The notes beneath the pieces are model-generated. The model ran no database searches, was not told the origin of the DNA, and saw only the letters and a program-made list of their open reading frames with translations. The translations under genes and the position numbers were made by a program. From NCBI RefSeq assembly GCF_900582195.1, contig NZ_UTHA01000026.1, forward strand, positions 1 to 64,000: a DNA stretch of 64,000 bases. Reading direction: 5' to 3'. This DNA comes from Pseudomonas viridiflava (GTDB lineage: Bacteria > Pseudomonadota > Gammaproteobacteria > Pseudomonadales > Pseudomonadaceae). Shown here in pieces: positions 1 to 7,684 of the stretch (position 1 is the first letter of the stretch; each line of letters starts with the position of its first letter).

Positions 1-1
1 T

Positions 2-181
2 CCTGGACAAAATTTCGAAGACTCCACACCGATCCTTGACGTGCTGTATCACAACCCGGCCCCGGGCTATCCCGCGCCAGGCGGCATTATTGTCAATCAT
101 CCTGCCAGTGTCGGCCCAACGGAAGCGGCGAACGGGGTTGCGATGACCTTTGATATCAGCTTCAAGCGTCAGTACGACTAG
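2..181 (+). pseudogene. 5' part of interrupted surface protein gene (partial)
   Basis: An open frame enters from the left edge and stops at TAG 179-181. It ends ...MTFDISFKRQYD, resembling an extracellular Ig-like or carbohydrate-binding stretch. The frame is the same as that of the 194-1681 reading frame, and the only break between them is this single amber codon: after it translation resumes VTLKMGIW with no frame change. I infer that both pieces were one gene encoding a secreted or surface beta-propeller protein, now split by a nonsense codon or by a base-call error. A genuine short protein ending here is the alternative. The start lies outside the window. Confidence 0.55.
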
Positions 182-193
182 GTCACGCTGAAG

Positions 194-1681
194 ATGGGAA
201 TCTGGAGCCGCACGATTACCGTCATGGACCCCTCCCAGCCGCTCTCGCTGACCCTGACGGCGCAGGACTTCCAGCAAATCGGCGACAACCCCCAGATGCC
301 GATCAGTGCCCGGGTGGTCGATCAACTGGGCAACAGCAATTTGTCTGCGACGACGTTCATGGACATCCATGCCAGCCAGTCCCGATATGTGGTTGCGTAT
401 CTCAATGGCCCTTACAGTGTCGCTCCCGGTGGACGCGTCAAGGACATTGAGCTAAGCCTGACCCGGGAAGGACAGGGGACGGCCGGAACCCTTTCTGTGA
501 TTTTGCCTGCCGGTACGCTGTATCTCGACGGGACTGGAGGAGATCGTGACTTTCCAACGCGAGCGGACGGCACGCTGACAGTGGAAGGTATCAAAGGGAC
601 AATCGTTCCCGGGACTTACACCTTGACCGCCTCCAGTGTCGGGAGCACGGCAACCGAGACGTTGAGAGTGACAGAGCACGGTGAATCCCGGGTGATTGTC
701 GTCGGACCCCATATAAGAGACATCACCTTTAGCCGAGATGGAACGCGTGTCTATGTGGCCCCGGTGAACAATAATTCCATCGCCGTCATAGATACTGAAA
801 AATCAGTTGTCGACCGCTACATTCCTGTCCAGGCGAATGGCTGGATTCACCATGTATTGAGTCGGGACGGTAAACGGGCCTTTGCCGGAAACATCCCGGA
901 ACAGAGGCTGTATGTCCTCGATATCGAACGCTCAGCCACTATCGCGAGCTTCCCGGTAGGGAATGCGCCTTTCAATGTTGCATTGAACCAGGATGAAAGC
1001 CTGGCATTCGTCAGCAACCTGTATGGCGCTTCAGTTGACGTCATTGATCTTCAAAGACAGCAAGTCATCAAAAGGATTCCGGTTGGTCAGTCTCCTTATC
1101 AATGTGTTGCACATCCCGACGGCAAGTTTATGTACCTTAGCGCTGCGGGCTCCAATTCAATTCAGGTCATCGATATTCAAACGCTGCTGGTTGTCAGATC
1201 TATCGGGTTGAAATCCTCACCACTCAATCTTGCCATCACCCCGGACGGTAACAGTATTTTCGTCAACGTTAATACTTCTGTGTCTACCGATGACATTCTG
1301 CAGATCAATGCCTATACCGGGGCAGTGATCAGAACATTGCCCTTCAGTGATATGGCCCGCGCTGTGGTCGTGAATCATGCCGGCACTCAAGCCTTCTGCT
1401 GCAATCTTCATACGGATACCGTTTCAATAATCGATATAGCGTCGGGTGCGGTGCGAAGAGTCCGGGTGGGGCGGCTCCCGGTAAGCGTCGCCGTGAGTCC
1501 CGACGATTCTCTGGGGTATGTCTCCTGTTCTCTCGATGGCACGGTCCACATTATTTCGCTGCAATCGACAGGGCTGATGGGCGTTTCTGGTGAACAGGAA
1601 GCAGAGATCTTCGAGCCCAAACCATGGACGCCCACCGAGGGAGACGACCCGTTTTTGGGCGCGAATACTTTCTGGCGTTGA
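194..1681 (+). CDS. YVTN-type beta-propeller repeat protein (3' part of a larger gene)
   Basis: The 495-aa frame has an N-terminal Ig-like region (about residues 1-160) followed by at least six repeats of about 43 residues. They carry the YVTN/YncE signature, with strands such as RVYVAPVNNNSIAVID, AFVSNLYGASVDVID, FMYLSAAGSNSIQVID and AFCCNLHTDTVSIID, so a seven-bladed propeller is likely. Such proteins bind ligands or surfaces and often sit outside the cell or in the periplasm; the exact role is unknown. The ATG at 194 has no ribosome binding site and lies in frame just after a TAG, so it is probably not the native start. The gene ends 110 bp before a convergent AraC gene. Confidence 0.7.
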   Translation: MGIWSRTITVMDPSQPLSLTLTAQDFQQIGDNPQMPISARVVDQLGNSNLSATTFMDIHASQSRYVVAYLNGPYSVAPGGRVKDIELSLTREGQGTAGTLSVILPAGTLYLDGTGGDRDFPTRADGTLTVEGIKGTIVPGTYTLTASSVGSTATETLRVTEHGESRVIVVGPHIRDITFSRDGTRVYVAPVNNNSIAVIDTEKSVVDRYIPVQANGWIHHVLSRDGKRAFAGNIPEQRLYVLDIERSATIASFPVGNAPFNVALNQDESLAFVSNLYGASVDVIDLQRQQVIKRIPVGQSPYQCVAHPDGKFMYLSAAGSNSIQVIDIQTLLVVRSIGLKSSPLNLAITPDGNSIFVNVNTSVSTDDILQINAYTGAVIRTLPFSDMARAVVVNHAGTQAFCCNLHTDTVSIIDIASGAVRRVRVGRLPVSVAVSPDDSLGYVSCSLDGTVHIISLQSTGLMGVSGEQEAEIFEPKPWTPTEGDDPFLGANTFWR

Positions 1682-1794
1682 ATCGATGATTGCGCTGCCT
1701 GATCGCGGGCAAACCGTGACAAGGTTCCCTGAATTGGGCGTGTGGTCAAACGGCAGGAGTTAACTACGCTCGATCCGCCGGGAGCGTGCGGGGG

Positions 1795-2637
1795 TCAGCC
1801 GCGATACTGCCCCGGCGTTGCCGCCAGATGCTGTTTGAACGCCCGTTGAAAATGCGCCTGATCGGCAAACCCGGCTTCCAGGGCCACATCAGCAATCAAC
1901 TGCCCGCCGCGCAAACGCTCGCGGGCGAACTGGATGCGCTGGTTGACCAAAAACGCGTGGGGCGTCATGCCGTGATGCTGTTTGAAGGCGCGGATCAGGT
2001 ACGACGGTGACAGCTGTGCTGCGGCGCAGATGTCGTCGAGGTTGAGCATTTCGGTGCAGTGCTCGCGGATGAAATCGGCAGCGCGTTCCAGTTTGAAATT
2101 GGGTTCGCGCAGAGAGGGCCCGGCGGGGTTCAAACGCAGTTGCAGGTCGCTGAAAAACTCCACTGCTGCGCTCTGTTTGCGCAGCACATCCTGTTGCGGG
2201 TCGACCAACGTTTGATACAGTCCGTTCAGTTCGTTGAAGAGCGCAGCGTCATCAAGGTGTGTGGTGGAAAAACGCCGAAACTCAAGATCACTGGCGAACC
2301 CCAACTGATGCTGCAAATCCGTCAGCCATGGCGTCTCGACGTACAGCATCACATACGACCATGGCTGATCATCGATCGGATTGCACGCATGCACATCGCC
2401 GGGATTCATCAGCACCACGGTGCCCGCCGCGACTTCGAACTGAGCTTGCTCATGCACATACGTACTGCGCCCGGCGGTGATCGCACCGATGGAGAAATGC
2501 GCGTGGGAGTGTCGCGCGTAGCAGACCTCGCGGCCATCGGCGATGGCTCGCGCTTCAATGAATGGCAGCGCCGCGTCGCGCCAGAAACGCGGGGCTTTTT
2601 CAGGTTTTTTGGCGGCAGCGTGTTTCATCGTTTTCAT
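1795..2637 (-). CDS. AraC-family transcriptional regulator
   Basis: About 280 aa. Residues 1-150 form a cupin-type AraC_binding sensor (HSHAHFSIGAITAGRSTY, MNPGDVHACNP). The last 100 residues hold the paired helix-turn-helix of AraC/XylS proteins (LDDICAAAQLSPSYLIRAFK and IADVALEAGFADQAHFQRAF), ending in the usual TPGQYR. It should be a ligand-responsive DNA-binding regulator in the cytoplasm; the ligand cannot be read from sequence. The frame is open farther upstream to 2910, but that part is antisense to the VOC gene. I place the start at ATG 2637; a second ATG at 2628 has the better-spaced GGGAA and is a real alternative. It lies 26 bp downstream of the VOC gene on the same strand and may be cotranscribed. 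Confidence 0.85.
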   Translation of the reverse strand: MKTMKHAAAKKPEKAPRFWRDAALPFIEARAIADGREVCYARHSHAHFSIGAITAGRSTYVHEQAQFEVAAGTVVLMNPGDVHACNPIDDQPWSYVMLYVETPWLTDLQHQLGFASDLEFRRFSTTHLDDAALFNELNGLYQTLVDPQQDVLRKQSAAVEFFSDLQLRLNPAGPSLREPNFKLERAADFIREHCTEMLNLDDICAAAQLSPSYLIRAFKQHHGMTPHAFLVNQRIQFARERLRGGQLIADVALEAGFADQAHFQRAFKQHLAATPGQYRG

Positions 2638-2663
2638 TCCCGGCAGGCCAGGGCGCCAGTGTA

Positions 2664-3167
2664 TTAGCTCTGGCCGGCAAAGGCCCGTTCGAGTTCGGCA
2701 ATGTCGAGTTTTTTCATCGTGAACATCGCCTGCATCGCGCGCTGCGACTTGGCGGTGTCCGGGTCCAGCATCATGTGCATAAAGGCCACCGGCACGATCT
2801 GCCACGACACGCCGAACTTGTCCTTGAGCCAGCCGCATTGCTGGGCTTCGACGGGGCCACCCTCGGACAGGTTGCCCCAGAAATGGTCGACTTCTTCCTG
2901 ATTCTGGCAATTGACCTGAAACGAGATCGCCTCGCTGAACTTGAACATCGGCCCACCGTTAAGGCCGGTGAAGCTCTGGCCATCGAGCTCGAAACTGACG
3001 GTCATCACCGCACCTTCCGGCTTGCCATGAAATTCCTGACCGACCTTGCTGTAGTGGGTCAGACCGGTGATTTTCGAGTGATCGAAGATCGAGCAGTAAA
3101 ACTTCGCGGCGGCTTCGGCCTGATCGTCGAACCACAGGCAGGGCGTAAGTTTCTGAAAGCGTTGCAT
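2664..3167 (-). CDS. VOC-superfamily protein (PhnB/3-demethylubiquinone methyltransferase-like fold)
   Basis: A 167-aa protein beginning MQRFQKLTPCLWFDDQAEAA, with the paired beta-alpha-beta-beta-beta layout of the PhnB-like glyoxalase/bleomycin-resistance fold. Typical segments are FYCSIF, GPMFKFSEAISFQVNC, and near the end FGVSWQIVP. Members were named after 3-demethylubiquinone-9 3-methyltransferase, but most have no proven enzymatic role. The frame extends to 3194, but GAGG at about 3177-3180 is spaced nine bases from ATG 3167 and zero from ATG 3176, so 3167 is chosen. The AraC gene follows on the same strand. Confidence 0.85.
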   Translation of the reverse strand: MQRFQKLTPCLWFDDQAEAAAKFYCSIFDHSKITGLTHYSKVGQEFHGKPEGAVMTVSFELDGQSFTGLNGGPMFKFSEAISFQVNCQNQEEVDHFWGNLSEGGPVEAQQCGWLKDKFGVSWQIVPVAFMHMMLDPDTAKSQRAMQAMFTMKKLDIAELERAFAGQS

Positions 3168-3271
3168 GGCAGTCATCCTCGGCAGGTTAGACACGCTGGA
3201 TTAACAGCGTAGTCAGTCCTTGGTCGATTGCCGTTGCCGTAGATCGACAAGTTCGCGGGCGTCAGAAACTG

Positions 3272-3330
3272 TAGTCATAACGACTAGAGGTTGAGTCAAA
3301 TTGACATAAATGTTCCTGTGTCAAATTGAC
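3272..3330. promoter_or_regulatory. Two identical GTCAAATTGAC palindromes plus a TAGTC/GACTA inverted repeat
   Basis: GTCAA-A-TTGAC occurs at 3295-3305 and again at 3320-3330, with starts 25 bp apart. Just left is TAGTC at 3272-3276 with GACTA at 3282-3286. Perfect symmetry and near-integral helical spacing suggest an operator for a dimeric regulator in the region between the VOC gene and a small plus-strand ORF. The site resembles, but is shorter than, the FleQ box as I remember it. The regulator is unknown. Confidence 0.4.
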
Positions 3331-3368
3331 TCTGTTGTGCTCAAGCGCTTGAATTTGGTTGAATTTTG

Positions 3369-3503
3369 ATGCCGATTGCACTGCTGGTGGCGATGCATTC
3401 GCTGACCATCCTCGGCCCGACCCTGATCAAGATCGTCTACGTCATGCGCCTGCTGGCGCAGTACCGCATCCATGACACGCAGATGATCCCGCAAACCGCA
3501 TAG
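3369..3503 (+). pseudogene. Small membrane ORF, possible C-terminal remnant of a PpyR-like sensor
   Basis: A 44-aa frame starting MPIALLVAMHSLTILGPTLI and continuing KIVYVMRLLAQ. It is one hydrophobic segment followed by a short polar tail. From memory the LTILGPTLIKI..VMRL phrase resembles the C-terminal half of PpyR-type small transmembrane proteins of Pseudomonas, whose N-terminal part is missing here; a stop lies just upstream in frame. No good ribosome binding site is visible, although the ATG overlaps the stop of a 19-codon frame starting at 3310. It could be a relic or a true small membrane protein. Confidence 0.3.
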
Positions 3504-3546
3504 ATCCCTGTGGGAGCGTTCCCTGGATATTTGGTTAACGCAAAAC

Positions 3547-3640
3547 CCTGTGGGAGCGAGCTTGCTCGCGAAGGCGTCAGCACGGTCTGCATTTGTATTG
3601 CCTGACACACCGCTTTCGCGAGCAAGCTCGCTCCCACAGT
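3547..3640. repeat. REPIN (two inverted REP sequences)
   Basis: CTGTGGGAGCGAGCTTGCTC at the left and its inverse GAGCAAGCTCGCTCCCACAG at the right flank about 40 bp of spacer. This is the characteristic REP doublet of P. fluorescens-group chromosomes, thought to be moved by RAYT transposases; none is encoded in this window. Confidence 0.9.
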
Positions 3641-3657
3641 GTGGTGTTTCTGAAATC

Positions 3658-4326
3658 TCAGCGGCGCTCGGCAACCATCAGCAATGACTGCGGCACTGGA
3701 CTTTGCGGGTGTTGTGGCTCTTGCAGGCTGGCCAGCTGGAACCCGGCCATATCCAGCGCATTCAGCCAGCTCGACAAGGTGCGGAAATACCACGGCATCG
3801 GTTGCCACTGGCCCTTGAACCCGGCAAAGGTTTCTTCGCGCCAGCCATCCTGGTAATCGCCTGCCGCGACAGACCATGGATGCAGTGTCTGAATGACCAC
3901 AACACCTCCGGTAACAAGCAAGGCATTCATCGCGGCAAGCAGCGGAATTATGTCTTGATGCAGTAGCGAGAAATTCGCGCACACCAGGTCGTAGTCGCGA
4001 CCGATATCGACCTTGCCATCGACCAGCGCTTCGTAACTCGCGACATGCACCTGCGCCGCCCCCGCCAAATGCGCCGCTTCAATCAGCCGCGCATCGCCAT
4101 CCACACCGACAGCTTCAATCCCGCGATCCGCCAGCGCCCGCAACAACCAGCCTTCGCCGCAACCAAGATCAAGCACTCGCTGCGGCTGCTGGCCCATGAT
4201 CGCCAGCACAATCGCCTGATCGGTGACCTGCTGACGGCTTTCAATGGCGCCGCTGCGGATCGTTTCGATCCAGGCATCAGCGTTGTCGTGCCAGCTCTGC
4301 AAAAGGCTGGATTCGGGGGAGGGCAT
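3658..4326 (-). CDS. Class I SAM-dependent methyltransferase
   Basis: A 222-aa soluble protein with motif I VLDLGCGEGWLLRALADRG (about residues 50-68), the acidic motif II end VGVDGD, and motif IV DLVCANFSLLHQD. This is the Methyltransf_11/23-type Rossmann fold. The substrate is not predictable; the WHDNADAWIETIRSGAIESR opening suggests a small-molecule methyltransferase. The ATG at 4326 is preceded by TTGGGAAACCGC, a moderate ribosome binding site. It stands alone, with a REPIN just downstream. Confidence 0.85.
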   Translation of the reverse strand: MPSPESSLLQSWHDNADAWIETIRSGAIESRQQVTDQAIVLAIMGQQPQRVLDLGCGEGWLLRALADRGIEAVGVDGDARLIEAAHLAGAAQVHVASYEALVDGKVDIGRDYDLVCANFSLLHQDIIPLLAAMNALLVTGGVVVIQTLHPWSVAAGDYQDGWREETFAGFKGQWQPMPWYFRTLSSWLNALDMAGFQLASLQEPQHPQSPVPQSLLMVAERR

Positions 4327-4489
4327 GGCGGTTTCCCAATTGGGCGAAATAATCAGTATGGACGCAGTTGTTGTCGTGTGCGCTTGTGCATGTCGATCTC
4401 CCGTTGGGCGTGGGGAGAACAGTCAGCGAGGTGAGGGATGCGGCACAGCGAAAGTGAGGGGAGGCCCCCTCACTCATTTCGTCTGGGGA

Positions 4490-4855
4490 CTATTGAGGTA
4501 CGCGCAGCTTGTCCAGCAGTCGATTGACCAACAGCTCGTTGAGCATGATCACCTGTTGTAGCGCCAGCAGCGGTTTGCGCTCCGGGCCGCCTATTGAGTT
4601 GGCGATGTTGCCGGCCATGGAGTGGGCGTAGGAAAGCGACTCACAGGCTTCGACCAACAGGGTTTCTTCATCCAGCGTGGGGTCGACCAGATAGACCGGG
4701 CGAAACGGGGGCGAGCTTGGTGGAGCACCCAGTGCTTCGGGTCGCAGGTAGTAGTCGAGGGCGCGGTCGGTCGCCTCTTTGACCTTTTGCGGGTTGAGCG
4801 CGGGGTCGTGAGGGATTGGATCGGTGGGCGGTGGATTTGGCGTGATCTTAAACAT
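4490..4855 (-). CDS. DUF6124 family protein
   Basis: A 121-aa protein: a proline-rich start (FKITPNPPPTDPIPHDP), a basic helix KVKEATDRALDYYL, then a helical C-terminal half (LLVEACESLSYAHSMAGNIA, LALQQVIMLNELLVNRLLDK). I recognise this as the small Pseudomonas-restricted DUF6124 family, of unknown function. There is no signal peptide or membrane segment. GGAG is spaced nine bases from the ATG. A long structured leader precedes the gene (see 4923-4962). The last helices could mediate oligomerisation; that is inference. Confidence 0.8.
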   Translation of the reverse strand: MFKITPNPPPTDPIPHDPALNPQKVKEATDRALDYYLRPEALGAPPSSPPFRPVYLVDPTLDEETLLVEACESLSYAHSMAGNIANSIGGPERKPLLALQQVIMLNELLVNRLLDKLRVPQ

Positions 4856-4922
4856 AGATAAAGCTCCAATTTGAAAAAATGGGAGCCATCACCCTCGCTA
4901 CCAAACGGCGGGTGGCGGCCAT

Positions 4923-4962
4923 GCGCGGGTTGGTAGACCGGTCAAATTGGGTAACCCGGCGC
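4923..4962 (-). promoter_or_regulatory. Predicted hairpin in the leader of the DUF6124 gene
   Basis: On the minus strand GCGCCGGGTT pairs with AACCCGCGC (one bulged C), closing a loop that itself holds the 8-bp palindrome GACCGGTC. The hairpin sits 68-107 bases upstream of the ATG at 4855, so it would be part of a long 5' leader if transcription starts upstream. It may be a structured regulatory leader, an operator cluster, or both. Confidence 0.35.
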
Positions 4963-5389
4963 TCACGGATGAGCCCCACGCATGCCCACCATACAAAGCC
5001 ATACCTCAAAAAAAGGAGACAGCATCGACGGTGTCGCAACAACGACAATTTAAAGCGGGCTACCAAACCCGATCACTGTTTTGCAGTGACAGGCCAACGA
5101 TATAGCCCGGCCCATAGCCGTGTAAGCCGGCGGATTCTGGCGTACGCGTAGGTAACGACGCAAGGTGTTGTAGGGTGGATGGCGTAACGGGTTGTGTGCT
5201 TTAAACGTGATAACCGGATGATGTTTACCAATGGGCATTGCCGAGCAATGAGGTCTAAATTCAGGAGTTTTACGGACTACAATTTTGGGTGTAATGACCT
5301 ACAGATCTGCAAGAATCCGCCGACTTGTCTGCCTTGAAACAAGATCCTATCGTTTGCCGGTCAAAACTTAATCACTTAAGCTGGTCAGC
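4963..5389. other. Intergenic stretch, no supported gene
   Basis: About 430 bases between the DUF6124 leader and the toxin-antitoxin-like pair. The open frames crossing it (for example 4879-5151 plus and 5050-5238 minus) have no ribosome binding sites and no recognisable protein features. It must contain divergent promoters, but I cannot place them. Confidence 0.5.
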
Positions 5390-5416
5390 ATGAATACACA
5401 TCCTTCGGAGGCTCCG

Positions 5417-5563
5417 ATGGCCACCACCAGAAAGACCGACAAACCTGACAAAAAGAAAGTCCGTGATGAGCTGACGTTCCTTGATGTTCGGCAAGCCGCG
5501 CGTGATGGGCAGAAAGTGTTCGATAAATTTGTGATCACTGGCAGGCTACCTATTACAAAGTAG
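5417..5563 (+). CDS. Small charged protein, candidate antitoxin of the following YafO-like toxin
   Basis: A 48-aa, Lys/Asp-rich protein (MATTRKTDKPDKKKVRDELT ...) with a possible C-terminal helix VRQAARDGQKVFDKFVITGR. ATG 5417 is chosen because CGGAG lies six bases ahead; an in-frame ATG at 5390 would add nine residues with no clear ribosome binding site. The stop lies six bases before the toxin ATG, so the two are probably translationally coupled. It does not look like E. coli YafN (about 97 aa, Phd/YefM type). The antitoxin role is inferred only from position, size and charge. Confidence 0.6.
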   Translation: MATTRKTDKPDKKKVRDELTFLDVRQAARDGQKVFDKFVITGRLPITK

Positions 5564-5569
5564 GCCTGA

Positions 5570-5989
5570 ATGCCAGCCATCAAGATTTCTGCGCTTTTTG
5601 AACAAATCACTAACTGGCAAAACTTCGCTGCACATTTTTATAACTACAAGGTGTGCGGTGAATTACCCGGGATTTTCGGGCGTGACGAACGACTCGATCT
5701 GACCGATATGCACCATATCCACCTTGCCAGTACTTCGTCACTGCAAGCTCGATGGGCAAAAATAAATCGTCAGTATTACCGCACTGTATTGGTTGACGAT
5801 GCTGATAATGACTTTTGGCTGATCTATGCCTATGACGCGTTTCGGGATGAATATCTGTTACTGACGGTCACCGGCCCGGATGCCCATAACCGAAGCGAGT
5901 GGGGCTCATTTCTGCGCAATGTGCATTGCCAGATTGTTGAGCCTTGGACGCTGGGCAGGATTGCCTTTCCCGATTTGGACGATCTGTAG
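5570..5989 (+). CDS. YafO-type toxin (mRNA interferase family, type II TA)
   Basis: A 139-aa soluble protein. The stretch FYNYKVCGELPGIFGRD, followed by MHHIHLAS, matches the YafO family signature I know from E. coli (FISYKRDGVLPDIFGRD ... VAHIHLA). The C-terminal half (DFWLIYAYDAFRDEYLLLTV ... DAHNR) also matches the family layout. E. coli YafO is a ribosome-associated endoribonuclease that cleaves mRNA near the start codon and is neutralised by YafN. The gene starts six bases after the 48-aa ORF with only a weak ribosome binding site, as is common for coupled toxin genes. It could be a degenerate or non-toxic homologue; residues needed for activity were not checked. Confidence 0.72.
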   Translation: MPAIKISALFEQITNWQNFAAHFYNYKVCGELPGIFGRDERLDLTDMHHIHLASTSSLQARWAKINRQYYRTVLVDDADNDFWLIYAYDAFRDEYLLLTVTGPDAHNRSEWGSFLRNVHCQIVEPWTLGRIAFPDLDDL

Positions 5990-6016
5990 TTTGAGGTCGA
6001 GCAGAGGAGGTGTGAC

Positions 6017-6409
6017 ATGAATCGATTGACTGGCGGTTGCCTGTGCGGCGATGTCCGTTTCGAAGTGACAGGTCAGCCCTACCGCGTCGGTATCTGCCAC
6101 TGCCTCGACTGCCGCAAGCGCCATGGCGCGCTCTTTCACACCTCGGCCATATTTCCCGAGGATGCGCTGAAAGTCACCGGCGAAACCCGCGACTACAATG
6201 GGCGCTTTTTCTGCCCTCGCTGCGGCTCTCCGGTGTTCACACGTTCCGAAGATGAAGTAGAGGTCAACGTCGGATCGCTCGATGAGCCTAATCAGTTCAA
6301 ACCCACCTACGAACTCTGGACCATTCGCCGCGAGTCGTGGCTACCGGCGCTGCCATTGGCTCACCACTACGAGCGTGATCGTGAAAGCACGGGGCGTACA
6401 GAGGAGTAG
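6017..6409 (+). CDS. GFA-family zinc protein (formaldehyde-activating-enzyme-like)
   Basis: A 130-aa protein with the complete zinc-ligand set of the GFA/CENP-V fold: GGCLCGDVRFE, CHCLDCRKRHGA and FCPRCGSPVF. The founding member was proposed to join glutathione to formaldehyde, but most homologues have no proven substrate. A strong AGGAGG lies six bases before the ATG. It begins 27 bases after the YafO-like gene, so it may share the transcript, and is followed by a REPIN. Confidence 0.85.
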   Translation: MNRLTGGCLCGDVRFEVTGQPYRVGICHCLDCRKRHGALFHTSAIFPEDALKVTGETRDYNGRFFCPRCGSPVFTRSEDEVEVNVGSLDEPNQFKPTYELWTIRRESWLPALPLAHHYERDRESTGRTEE

Positions 6410-6468
6410 AGGGGGCAGAAAACTTGTGGGACTTGGATGGAGTGACGATTTTTGGCATGTCACATAGT

Positions 6469-6564
6469 CCCTGTGGGAGCGAGCTTGCTCGCGAAGGCGT
6501 CGTGTCAGTCGACATCAATATTGAAAGTAATGACGCTTTCGCGAGCAAGCTCGCTCCCACAGGG
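6469..6564. repeat. REPIN
   Basis: CCTGTGGGAGCGAGCTTGCT at 6470 and the inverse at about 6540-6563 flank a short AT-rich spacer. It lies between convergent genes and could fold into a long hairpin in either transcript. Confidence 0.9.
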
Positions 6565-6578
6565 TGCAGTGCATAAAC

Positions 6579-7418
6579 TTACAGATCTTCACCGCGAATA
6601 AACGCCAGCAGATCCGCGTTAATCGTCTCCGCCTCCGTCGTCGGCATCCCATGCGGAAACCCCGGATACGATTTCAACGTGCCATTGGGCAGCAACTTCG
6701 CCGACAACGGCCCCGAGTCCGCGTACGGCACAATCTGATCATCCTCACCATGCATCACCAGCACCGGCACGGTGACCTTCTTCAAGTCCTCGGTGAAGTC
6801 CGTCTGCGAAAACGCGACGATCCCGTCGTAATGCGCCTTTGCCCCGCCAATCATCCCTTGCCGCCACCAGTTGGCAATAATCCCTTCCGAAGGCGTGGCC
6901 CCCGGCCGGTTGTAGCCGTAGAAAGGCCCGGTCGGAATATCCCGATAGAACTGCGCCCGGTTCGCCGCGAGTTGCGCCTGAAAGTCATCGAACACCGATT
7001 TCGGCAGTCCACCCGGGTTGCTCTCGGTCTGCACCATCAACGGTGGCACCGCACTGATCAGCACACCTTTGGCAACGTTGTCCTGACCATGCCGGGCGAT
7101 GTAATGAATCACCTCACCGCCACCGGTCGAGTGACCGACATGCACCACGTTCTTCAGCCCCAGATGATTAACCACGGCCAGCGTATCGTCGGCGTAATGG
7201 TCCATATCGTGCCCGTCCCAGACCTGGCTCGAACGCCCGTGCCCACGGCGATCATGGGCAACCACCCGAAAGCCTTTGCCGAGGAAGAACAGCATCTGCG
7301 CATCCCAATCGTCGGAACTGAGCGGCCAGCCGTGGTGGAAGTGGATCACTGGCGCGTCTTTCGGGCCCCAGTCCTTGTAGAAAATCTCGACGCCGTCTTT
7401 CGTGGTGACAAATCCCAT
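6579..7418 (-). CDS. Alpha/beta hydrolase, non-heme chloroperoxidase/arylesterase type
   Basis: A 279-aa hydrolase. The oxyanion strand is HFHHGWPLSSDDWD, the nucleophile elbow GHSTGGGE (Ser about residue 98), the acid in MHGEDDQIVP, and the catalytic His in YPGFPHGM. VGHSTGG with YGYNRPGA and the N-terminal FVTTKDGVEIFYKDWG place it with cofactor-free haloperoxidase/perhydrolase-type esterases. No signal peptide. GGAG is nine bases before the ATG. The natural substrate is unknown; perhydrolase activity is a family side reaction. It stands alone, divergent from the iorAB-like operon. Confidence 0.9.
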   Translation of the reverse strand: MGFVTTKDGVEIFYKDWGPKDAPVIHFHHGWPLSSDDWDAQMLFFLGKGFRVVAHDRRGHGRSSQVWDGHDMDHYADDTLAVVNHLGLKNVVHVGHSTGGGEVIHYIARHGQDNVAKGVLISAVPPLMVQTESNPGGLPKSVFDDFQAQLAANRAQFYRDIPTGPFYGYNRPGATPSEGIIANWWRQGMIGGAKAHYDGIVAFSQTDFTEDLKKVTVPVLVMHGEDDQIVPYADSGPLSAKLLPNGTLKSYPGFPHGMPTTEAETINADLLAFIRGEDL

Positions 7419-7684
7419 GTTCGCAACTCCAGACCAATCTGATGGATAACCCGCGCGGTAATCGCGGACCGGTTTCGCTCATGACGAGTTTTCTACAGCG
7501 CTGGCTCAGTGCGAGCCGTTATCAACTGTAGGATTAAAGTCGACGTCTGCATGACCGGTGGTCGCAACGTCTGGCTTCGTACGCAAATTAGGCTTTGCTG
7601 AAAGGGATAAGCCGAGGCGTGCGTAGGCATTGATGGCCACAGCGACGCCCCTTCAGAACACCGTGAGTCTGAGGAATTTCCCCG

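Noticed and set aside
4848..5066. 72-aa minus frame in the DUF6124 leader
   Set aside because: No ribosome binding site; the conserved-looking signal is better explained as leader structure.
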